NCBI GenBank assembly: GCA_003990745.1
Contig: RBNI01001214.1
Span: 1-23,662 of the forward strand
Direction: 5' to 3'
Length of the DNA: 23,662 bases
Source of the DNA: Jimgerdemannia flammicorona
Taxonomy: Eukaryota; Mucoromycota; Endogonomycetes; Endogonales; Endogonaceae
A program made the position numbers and the translations under genes. Of the stretch, positions 10,296-18,039 are shown in pieces (position 1 is the first letter of the stretch; each line of letters begins with the position of its first letter). A model generated the notes under the pieces. The model ran no database searches and was not told the DNA's origin. It was given only the letters and a program-made list of their open reading frames with translations.

Positions 10296-12062
10296 CTATA
10301 GAACTGGGAAGATCAGCATTTGTGCCAGCCGATCCTTCTTCTTGACCGGGAATGGAATGGTAGGATTGTGATTTCTAGCAATGAGTAGTATTTCCCCAAT
10401 ATAGTCTGAATCGATGACTCCTCCTTCAATGGTGATTTCACTTTTTGCCAGGCTGCTTCTTGTTTTGAGAATTCCAACGTGGTTCTTTGGAATGGTCATC
10501 TCCAGTCCAGTTGCAAGTAGGGTGGTTGTCTGGGGCTCCAGTATGGTTTCCTCTACTGTGGCGATATCCATTCCAGCTACATTTTCCAACTTGTATTCTG
10601 GTAGAACTGCATCAGGATGAATTTTCCGAATCTTGACCTTGATCTCTTCTTCATCATTGCTGTCTTCTAGGAGGGCTGGTGGTTCATCATCTTCCTCCTC
10701 TTCCTTTTTTCTTCTGGCCTGTTCTTCGAGAACCTTCTGTTTCCTTTCATAGTGGATCTTCTTGATTCCACTGGTGCATTGGTAGCAATCATTGACATGC
10801 TCCATACAGTACATCTTGATTCCATGGGGGCAGACTCCCTGTGGCGCATATCCTTCTGCAATCTTCTTGCACCATTCCTCCTCACTCATCCATCCGACTT
10901 TCTTTTTCTTTTTCTGTATGGTTACCATGTAGGCTTCCTCTTGCTCACCTTCTTCTTCCTCCATCTCGGGGAGCACTCCTTTGTTAACATTGATAGGGAT
11001 TTGCATCTTTTGTCCTCGGTAGACAATCTGCATCTTCTGTGCATTCAGATCGATTATTGCTCTGGCTTTGTGAAGCCACTGGTTGCCGATGAGGATGTCA
11101 TAGTTGGTTGCATTTGTTACGATCACATCAACTGGGATAGTTGCTCCTCCGAACTTGATGGGAACATCTCGGATCTTTCCCAGAGGGGTGGCTCTTGTGC
11201 CATCTGCTGTGACGAATACCAGCTTGGTTGCTTCTTTGATCTCCCATCCTAAGTGATCTACTGCCTTCTTACTGAGGAGACATCCTCCTGCTCCTGTGTC
11301 TATGATGGCTTCAAAGATTCTATCTTCAATTTGGCAGGTTGCATAGGCAGAAGTCTTGCAGTTGTCTTCACTTTCCTCTCCAGAGTCTTTCTGAACATTA
11401 TTGGCCTTGGTTATCTTCCAACCTTGCTCCTTAGTGGTTTCTACAAGTCCAAATCTCATTTGCTGCCTGAATGTGGGGATTTCTGCCAGCTGGCCGAAGG
11501 TTGCATTGACTTTTTGTTGGCTGAGATCCTTGAAGATATCATATTTGAAAGTCTTGGTCTTGCAAAGCTTCTTCTCCTTTTCTCCTTCACTTGCTGGAGT
11601 GATTCCTCGGATGATATCTTGGACTGCTTGCTCAAGCTCTATGTCTTGATCCATTTCTTCAGCTTGGCTTTCTGTGGTTGTTTCCATCTGCTTTTCCACT
11701 GGGTTCTTCTTGGGTCTCTCTGGCGGTCTCTTGTAGGGTTCCTTGCGAACATCCTTCTTAGTGGTCTGAGCAGGATAGGCCTCCCATTCCTCATCTGAAT
11801 CTCCAATCTCCTCGAAGGTGATGATGTTAGCTTGCTCCTTATTTCTAGTAGTAGCATTGCTTGGCTGGGCCTTGCACTTGGTTTCACTCATACATTCGTA
11901 TGAGTAGTGGCCTTCTTCTCTGCAGCTGTAGCAGGTACCTTTCTTCTTGTCTGAGGTGGCGGCAAACTTCTGAATTGAGCGGCGATCTCTTCCTCTGATT
12001 TCCTTTACCACATCTCCTAGGTGAGCAGTCATTTTGGCAAACTGCTTGGCAAGTTCCTCCAT
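10296..12062 (-). pseudogene. CCHC knuckle, protease, Cys/His cluster and dUTPase of element B
   Basis: A 588-codon open stretch of the gag-pol frame. Residues 44-57 form a CX2CX4HX4C zinc knuckle (CYSCREEGHYSYEC), the nucleic-acid-binding end of gag. An acidic, Lys/Pro-rich linker follows. Residues 252-330 are a retropepsin-like protease with AIIDTGAGGC and YDILIGNQWL. Residues 411-429 hold C411, C419, H422, C426 and C429, an extra putative zinc site. Residues 483-588 are a trimeric-type dUTPase, which hydrolyses dUTP to dUMP: motif I AGMDIA, motif II KTRSSLA, motif III EGGVIDSDYIGEI, motif IV DRLAQMLI; motif V lies past the stop at 10296-10298. The usual motif II SG is SS here. The stop at 12081-12083 separates it from gag in the same frame. 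Confidence 0.93.
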
Positions 12063-12080
12063 AGAATCACTGTTTCTCTG

Positions 12081-12704
12081 TTATTCTACAGCTCTTGGCT
12101 GAGATGTGTTTTGATTGATCATAGTGGTAGGGATCACACTAGTTGGCTTGGATGCTTCAATTCTAACTCCAGTCACTCTTTCCATTGTGTGGTCTTGTGG
12201 ATGTCTGGCTATCCAATATCGCTGAGCATAGGTGACCTTTTGTGCCAGATCCAGGACTACTGGTGATGAGCGGATGGCCAAGGCTATCTCTGGGTGAACT
12301 CCTTTCATGAAGGTTGCTTCTGCTACTTGGTCTCGGATGGCATCAGCATAATCTGCGAGGATTATCTGATATCAGATTCTTGTGAAGAATGTGTTTGGGT
12401 CCTTGCTCATTCCTTGACATGTTGTATTGAGCTGGTCCTTCAGGGCTTGCTTGATCTCATCTGTGTAATAGGTATTCCAGAGCCAGGTCTTCTGTGCATT
12501 TAGTATAGTATCGGCATCATTTCCTATATGGGTTGTGGCTGTGAATGCTGCTCTTGTAGGTCCTCGTAGGCTGTAGGGCATGAGGGCTACTTGCTGTACT
12601 GCAGTTAAGATCCTAGCAGCAGCATACTGCTCAAAATTGTCTATGAAGGTGATGATTGATTCATCCGAAGTATATCCATGGAATACAGGTGGTCTCATAT
12701 CCAT
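12081..12704 (-). pseudogene. Gag (capsid region) of element B
   Basis: Probable start of the polyprotein at ATG 12704 (context CAAAATGG), about 100 nt after the LTR. The product begins MDMRPPVFHGY and contains ESIITFIDNFEQYA, SLRGPTRAAF and DEIKQALKDQL, the helical capsid-like pattern of Ty3/gypsy gag (retrotrans_gag type). A TGA at 12372-12374 (after TFFTRI) and a TAA at 12081-12083 break the frame. Copy C has the same protein at 15175-15890, which confirms the frame and the reading across both stops. It would form the virus-like particle in the cytoplasm. Confidence 0.85.
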
Positions 12705-12786
12705 TTTGTCTGATTGTGTTGTGTGAGTTCTTGTGGTAGCGGTTGTTCATTGTTCAGCTTGAAAGTGAGGGATTCATCTTGAATCA

Positions 12787-12803
12787 CCAGCCAATGGGCA
12801 CCA
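12787..12803 (-). promoter_or_regulatory. Primer-binding site of element B
   Basis: On the minus strand TGGTGCCCATTGGCTGG begins three bases after the end of the 5' LTR. The TGG start pairs with a tRNA CCA end. Copy C has the same arrangement and nearly the same sequence at 15058. I cannot assign the tRNA with confidence. Confidence 0.65.
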
Positions 12804-12875
12804 AGTTGTAACATAGTGGATGCTTAACCTTGTAAGTACGTTGGATTTCTGTATCTTGAATTCTTGATCTTCTTT

Positions 12876-12889
12876 GACTCCGCGGAGTC
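12876..12889. promoter_or_regulatory. 14-bp palindrome, second LTR copy
   Basis: Identical to 6516-6529. Both CG dinucleotides survive here and in the other LTR, although many other CG sites in the two LTRs have changed. Confidence 0.6.
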
Positions 12890-13010
12890 CTTGGTATGCA
12901 GGGGTGGGTGAGTTTGAAGTGTATCTGCCCACAGGCTTACTAGTTCCTTTGCTTTCTCTTTGCTTTGAACTATTTTGATCTGAGGTTTATTCACTCTAGG
13001 ATACTAGGTT

Positions 13011-13017
13011 ATTTATA
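13011..13017 (-). promoter_or_regulatory. TATA box of element B promoter
   Basis: TATAAAT on the minus strand, about 20 nt before the AATAAA at 12987-12992. This is consistent with a short R region as in other fungal LTRs. The copy in the left LTR is at 6651-6657. Confidence 0.6.
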
Positions 13018-13080
13018 CAGGTTTGCTAGCTATGTAATGGCCAAGTTATGCAGCTAAGTTTACGAGTCATTTAGTATGTG

Positions 13081-13287
13081 TCGAGACTTTTCGACATTGT
13101 CTAAATGCTATACTATATCAGGTCATCAATTTCGCAAGTGTCGAGATATTTCAACATTGTCTAAATACTATACTATATAGGGTCATTGATTTCGCAAGTG
13201 TTGAGATATTTCGACATTGTCTAAATGCTATACTATATCGGGTCATTGATTTCGCAAGTGTCAAGATATTTTGACATTGTCTAAATC
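13081..13287 (-). repeat. 60-bp tandem repeat in the U3 of the right LTR
   Basis: Units at 13081-13140, 13141-13200, 13201-13260 and a partial unit 13261-13287, matching the left LTR unit for unit. The equal copy number means the array has not changed since insertion. Confidence 0.9.
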
Positions 13288-13397
13288 AGAGACTTGGCTA
13301 ACTATAAGGCTATACTATACTGGGAATCGGATTCAGGTACCATGATCAAATGTCTAATTCCCCTGATTCATATTACTAATTTGGATTGACTGTCACA

Positions 13398-13605
13398 ATA
13401 TATTAAGCTTTCTCTTAAAATAGTATTACAAATATTTGATTAGATTAATATCAGGAGATTATGTAGATCAGTCCAAGATATGAATTTTATAATCTATAAA
13501 CTATTTTATAGTAACTTTAGATGTATGCTTAAAGTTATTATTTTATTAGAATATAAGCTTCTTCTTATTTATCTTAAAAAAATAGATAGATTTTAATAGC
13601 TCATT
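13398..13605 (-). pseudogene. Tc1/mariner transposase relic, catalytic part
   Basis: Minus-strand reading from about 13590 gives LIF followed by NNNFKHTSK (usual QDNxPKHTSK, second catalytic region), then FIDYKIHILD and, at 13444-13458, SPDIN within STxSPDINLIKYL (usual SPDLNPIENLW, third catalytic Asp retained), then YYFKRKL. It runs up to the ATATAT flank of element B and continues at 6446 downwards. Stops stand at Gln/Trp positions, as expected for C-to-T or G-to-A decay. The N-terminal DNA-binding part is missing, because sequence of another element begins near 13605. Confidence 0.82.
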
Positions 13606-13610
13606 ATTGA

Positions 13611-14363
13611 GTCATTGTGACTATAGTTGAGTATCTTGAGGAATATAAAAGAAAGATCAGAGAACTGCAGTAGCAGCAACCAACAAGACCCACTAATCCC
13701 AAAATAGCTCAAAGACTTATCATAAATAAAATGCCTGCTGCTTGCCAAACCTCAAGATCAAGAAACCACCAAGGTATCTCAGTTAAAGAAAGGATGTTCC
13801 AAGACATCAGAAGAGCCATGAAGACCTGCTCAAGAAGGACTCCTAGTGTCAATCTGAGTACTGGTGACTCTTATCATTATATCCTCTACTGCTGTGAAAT
13901 GGAAACAAGGATCACCATTGCTACTGAATGCCTCCAAATATGGCAGGAGTATGAAATAGAAAACCTCCTCTACTGGGAGTTCCCACAGGCCAGCACTCAA
14001 GAGCTACAAGATGCCACTCCTATGGATATATGCAAAATGAGGACAGCTAAAAAGATCCATCAGATCTTCAGGCATGTACTATAGTTGATCTCCAACTTAG
14101 AGTATGTTAGAGTCTCAGATTTCAGAGACCTGTCATCCCACCATATTAATGCACTAGAAGTCAGAGTGGCTACAGAAGCCCAGTCCACTATCACTCTCAA
14201 TAGTGATGAAGTAGAAGACTTCTGGTATTCCATTCTTCAGGACAACCTAGACCAATTTCTGCAAGGATTGATCTCAGTATTCCAAGGCCCAAGCATCCAG
14301 GTTAGACCTCCCCAAGACTCCACATTTGTACCCTATTTTGTGGAAGAGAATCTCATAGATTAG
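13611..14363 (+). pseudogene. Piece D: probable 3' end of a gypsy pol, related to B's C-terminal extension
   Basis: One frame open except for TAG at 13671-13673 and 14082-14084, ending at TAG 14361-14363. It begins with a charged segment (EYLEEYKRKIREL) and has no domain I can name. At about 14037-14145 it reads KKIHQIFR, then DFRDL, then HH, aligning without gaps to KRIHKLFR, DFERV and HH of element B. Its place directly upstream of an LTR in the same orientation also fits a pol 3' end. Its 5' side is cut at the Tc1 relic. Beyond 14363 an acidic Cys/Met/His-rich reading continues to TAA 14586-14588, but that probably lies in the LTR. A host gene fragment cannot be fully excluded. Confidence 0.6.
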
Positions 14364-14599
14364 AGAGCCCTCAATTTTCCTGCCTCTGAATGTGATGATG
14401 TTATTGGTGATGACATCATCTCATGTAATATATGTGAGATGTGCAATGAAGCACATGAAATATGTGAAATGCATGACTTATGCAATGATAATGATGAGAC
14501 AGATGAGATATTTGTGGACCTCATCTCCTTTGAAGACATCCTGACCTCTGATGATAAAGCCTCTATAGTCTTAAACATTCTGCTCTAAGTTCCTTGGTT

Positions 14600-14700
14600 A
14601 TACTGAATAATACCAGCACTGGTATTTTGATATAATACTGAATAATGCCAGCACTGGTATTCTGATGTGATACCAAATTATGCCAGCATCCTGAACCTGT
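14600..14700 (+). repeat. 35-bp tandem repeat, three units, in the LTR U3
   Basis: Units start at 14600, 14635 and 14670. The first two share ATACTGAATAAT and CCAGCACTGGTAT; the third is decayed (ATACCAAATTATGCCAGCAT). The first unit contains ATACCAG-CA-CTGGTAT, an inverted repeat with 7-bp arms. Upstream position relative to the TATA box suggests U3 enhancer-like repeats. Confidence 0.8.
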
Positions 14701-14812
14701 ACAATCATCAGTGCCAACTCTGAAACTTAGCAGTTTTTCCTATCCTGATATTTTATTTTAGTTATTGGAATTTATATTTAACTTTATATCTTAGTAACCA
14801 TTGAATTATATT

Positions 14813-14847
14813 TATATAAATACCCCTCTTATTTCTTCTGAAATAAA
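14813..14847 (+). promoter_or_regulatory. TATA box and polyadenylation signal of the copy C LTR
   Basis: TATATAAA at 14813-14820 followed by AATAAA at 14842-14847, the same close pairing as in the B LTRs. Confidence 0.6.
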
Positions 14848-15057
14848 GTCAGTTCCAGTTCATTAATATATACAATCTCTTGCAAGCAATCTAAGAGATA
14901 ACAAGACAGTTTAAAGATAAGAAGTTTGAGGACTATAAGACCTTAGGAAGGTACTCCAATAAGAACTTGCTTATAACAAACTTGAGTTAGTCTAAGAGAT
15001 ATATCTTGAAGAAAATCTGACATATTTGAAGGACTCAGCGACCACTATATGACAATT

Positions 15058-15074
15058 TGGTGCCTATTGGCTAG
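15058..15074 (+). promoter_or_regulatory. Primer-binding site of copy C
   Basis: TGGTGCCTATTGGCTAG, three bases after the LTR end. It differs from the B site by two transitions. The following 30 bases, including GATTCAAGATGAATCCCTCA, are also shared with B, confirming this as the start of the internal region. Confidence 0.65.
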
Positions 15075-15174
15075 TGATTCAAGATGAATCCCTCACTTTC
15101 AAGCTGAAAAATGAACAATCCCCACAACAACTACCCTGACTACAAGAGTCACCCCTGCATGAATTCAAGATAAG

Positions 15175-17948
15175 ATAGAAATATGTCCCCCCACATTCTA
15201 TAGATATACTACTGAAGAGTCAATCCTGACCTTCATTGAAGACTTTGAACAATTTGCTACCATACAAGCTCTTAGTGTGGATGCACAATTAGCCCTTCTA
15301 CCAGTCAGCCTCAGAGGACCTACCAGAGATAAGTTCAATGTAGCCACTATTGCTAATAATGGTGCAGCCAAACTTGCCAATATGAAGACCTTCCTCAGAA
15401 TAATATACTATACTGAAGAGATCAAGCAAGCTCTCAAGGATCAACTTAATACTATCTGCCAGAGACTTAGTGAAGATCCCAACTCATTCTATACCTGAAT
15501 CTGCTACCAGATTGTCTTGGCTGGCTATGATGATGTCCTTAAGGAACAAATAGTGGATTCAACCTTTCTCAAAGGAGTTCACCCTGAAATTGCCTTAGCA
15601 ATCTGATCTACCCCAGCTACACTGACCCTTGATCAGAAAGTGGTCTTTGCACAGAGATATTGGACTGCCAGACACCCTACCAAACATTCAATGAAGAAAA
15701 TAACTGGTATCAAGATGGAGCCATCAAAACCAACTAGTATCATACCTGCCACAGTTATAAACAGACAACTATCTCCACCTACCCCTAAGACAGCCAAAGC
15801 TGACCCAGTGGAGGAACTCACCAAGCAGTTCACCAAGATGACTGCACATCTTGGTGATGTTGTTAGAGAAGTCTGAAGTACCAACAGGAGACCAGTGCAG
15901 AGATTTACAGCTACTATAGAAGAACACAATATCATATGCTTTAGATATAGAGAAGAAGGCCACTATACAAATAATTGCATGACCAAAACAAGATATAAAG
16001 TCCAATTAAGCAATACTAGCAGAACCAGAGAACAAACCAATGCAGTAGTCATCGAGGAGATTGGTGATACTGATGATGAAGAATACTATGAGGAGCTTGA
16101 ATTCTACCCTGCTACTGAAGGTACCAGAACCTGGTCTAAGCCCTATGATAAAAAGAGCAACAGCAAGCCAGTTGGAAGACCAAAGAAGACCCCAGCTGTC
16201 ACTATTCAAAGCAAGACTCAACTCAAAGAGATTGATCAAGACATGGAGTTAGATGAAGCTACCTGCCAAATCATTGAAGACACTACTCCAGTCTCAGGAG
16301 AAAGTGAAAGCAAGAAGGAACAGAAGCTGTGCAAGACCAAGATCCACCAGTATGATATCTACAAAGACCTCAAGGAACAGAAGGTCAATGCTACTTTTGG
16401 ACAGCTAGCTGAAGTCCCTGCCTTCAGACAGCAGTTGAGAGTAGGACTTGCAACTACTGTCAAAAATCAAGAGTATAAGATTGTAGAAGCTCACAATACA
16501 CAGGAAGAATCTGAAAACTCAGGTGAAGAATCTGAAGACCAGTGCAAGACATCAGCCTATACCCTATGTCAGATTGAAGACTGTATCTTTGATGCCATCA
16601 TTGATACTGGTGCTGGAGGATGCCTCATGAGCAAGAAGGCAATTGATCACCTAGGTTGGGATATTGAAGAGTCCACCAAGATGGTCTATATCACAGCAGA
16701 TGGTATACGAGCTACCTCCCTTGACAAAATCCAAGAAGTCCCCATCAAGATAGGAGGAGCTATCATTCTAGTGGATATAATTGTTACAAGTGCCATCAAC
16801 TATGACATCCTCATTGGTAACCAATGGCTTCATAAGGTCAAGGCCATCATTGACCTCAATGCCCAGAAGATACAGATCAACTACAGAGGAAGAAAGGTAT
16901 GAGTCTCTATCAATGTCCACAATGGAGTCCTACCAGACATGGAGGAAGGAGATGAAGAGGATACAGAAGTCTTTATATACTTGGTGAATAAGAACAAGAA
17001 CAAGACACCCAAGCTCACAGATGAGCAATGGTACAACAAGATCATTGATGGCTATGCCCCTCAAGGAAGATGCCCCTATGGTACTAGGATGTACTGCTCT
17101 GAACACCTGAATGACTACTGGTTCTGTATCAGTGAAGTCAGGAAAATCTGCCAACAGAAATACAAGCAAGAAGCCGCTGAAGCAAAAAGGAAAGCTGAAG
17201 AAGATGACCAGCCCCCTGAGCTTCAGGCTGACAGTGATGATGAGGAGGAACAAGAACAAGACATTACCTTCAAGGTCAAGAAGTTTCACCCCAAAGCCAA
17301 GATCCCAGAATACAAGACTGAAGGAGCCATAGGAATAGACCTTGCCAGCATTCAAGATGCTACCCTCGAACCACAGACCACTACCCTACTTGGTACTGGA
17401 ATTGGAGTCAAGCTACCAGAGAACTATGCCAGAATTATCAAGACCAGGAGCAGTCTGGCCAAAAGCAAAATCTCAGTTGAAGGAGGAGTAATTGATCCTG
17501 ATTACACTGGTGAGATCTTCCTTATAGTCAGAAATCACAACCCCACCACCCCATTCAAAGTCAAGAAGCATGACAGGATTGGCCAGATGCTGATCTATGA
17601 AATCAAGAAACTCAAGATCATTGAAGCCATCAAACTCATCAAGACCAAGAGAGGAGAACAAGGCTTTAGATCTACTGGAAGAGGAGTCTATGCTGCTACC
17701 AAGATTACTGAACTTGAGCATAAGAAAGACAAGGACCAGAATAAGCACACATATACCATTGGAGAAAACTTTCCCCTAGAGGAACAACTTCTCAAGATCC
17801 TATATCAGAATGAAGGAGTACTTGCTACAGACTTCAGGGATATCCACAATCAAGAACCCAAGTATTACCATAAAGTTGACACTGGTGATACCAAGCCCAT
17901 CTACTAGAAAGCCAGACCCATACCACCTGTCTACAGAGAATGGCTGCA
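15175..17948 (+). pseudogene. Copy C: gag-protease-dUTPase-RT start, truncated
   Basis: A single frame parallel to element B. The start codon is lost: B has ATGGATATG where C has ATAGAAATA (15175). Gag shows ESILTFIEDFEQFA and EEIKQALKDQL. The zinc knuckle reads CFRYREEGHYTNNC, with the second Cys changed to Tyr. The protease keeps AIIDTGAGGC and YDILIGNQWL. The Cys/His cluster is at 17071-17127 (CPYG..MYCSEHLND, one Cys to Tyr). The dUTPase has IGIDLA, KTRSSLAK, EGGVIDPDYTGEI (about 17479-17517), DRIGQML and RGEQGFRSTG. The RT starts with KARPIPPVYREW and then homology ends at about 17948. Five stops only: TGA 15496, 15604, 15874 and 16900, and TAG 17905, at Arg, Gln or similar codons. Arg codons are nearly all AGA/AGG, unlike B. 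Confidence 0.92.
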
Positions 17949-18039
17949 AGCCAGCACCTTTCTCCAGTTTAATTCACATTACACCAACTTTGAGCAATAG
18001 TTTTTCAACACAAATCAGAGGAAAGATATTATAAACATA
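17949..18039 (+). other. Junction between copy C and the LINE
   Basis: Sequence after the break in RT does not match element B. It is A/C-rich, unlike the G-rich LINE that follows, and an in-frame TAG stands before the ORF1 reading. It may be LINE 5' untranslated sequence or a remnant of something else. The rest of copy C could lie beyond the LINE, outside the window. Confidence 0.5.

Larger units (their letters stand above)
6447..13397 (-). mobile_element. Element B: structurally complete Ty3/gypsy retrotransposon with dUTPase
   Basis: A 6951-bp LTR retrotransposon in minus orientation. Two 591-bp LTRs align with a constant offset of 6360 and no indels. Between them, in transcription order, are a primer-binding site, gag with a CCHC knuckle, aspartic protease, a Cys/His cluster, dUTPase, RT, RNase H, integrase, a C-terminal extension and a polypurine tract. 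RT before integrase defines Ty3/gypsy order. From gag to RNase H there is one reading frame broken only by stop codons; the integrase part is in another frame. LTR divergence of about 5.6% indicates it has sat here for some time. It was inserted into a Tc1/mariner relic and is flanked by ATATAT. It is not active as it stands. Confidence 0.92.
12807..13397 (-). repeat. 5' LTR of element B (right copy)
   Basis: Begins TGTGACAGTC on the minus strand (13397) and ends ATGTTACA (12807). It is the promoter copy: TATAAAT at 13017-13011, AATAAA at 12992-12987, palindrome at 12876-12889. It is the same length as the left LTR with no indel. Confidence 0.93.
14391..15054 (+). repeat. LTR between piece D and copy C
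   Basis: The right end is firm: it ends TATATGACA at 15054, followed by a three-base spacer and the primer-binding site, as in element B. The left end is a proposal: TGTGATGATG at 14391 resembles the TGTGAC start of the B LTR, but no clear polypurine tract precedes it. The LTR contains 35-bp repeats (14600-14700), a TATA box (14813-14820) and AATAAA (14842-14847). It appears to serve both as 3' LTR of D and 5' LTR of C. Confidence 0.6.

Noticed and set aside
10752..11252. Long plus-strand open frames opposite the B gag-pol (also 9108-9668 and 11253-11798)
   Set aside because: They mirror the coding frame of gag-pol on the other strand and encode no recognisable motif; the minus-strand reading has five domains in order.
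7081..12374. A variant genetic code with TGA read as Trp
   Set aside because: Some TGA codons do stand at Trp positions, but TAG and TAA also occur, TGA also stands at Arg positions, and TGG is used freely. Decay by C-to-T and G-to-A explains all.
13731..14588. A host gene with two in-frame stops
   Set aside because: Its place before an LTR, its ungapped match to the C-terminal part of B pol and its TAG interruptions fit a retrotransposon 3' end better, though this is not certain.
15175..15498. Upstream ATG at 15093 as the true gag start of copy C
   Set aside because: That frame (ATGAATCCCTCA) hits a stop within a few codons and is equally short in B; the homologous start in B is the later ATG at 12704.
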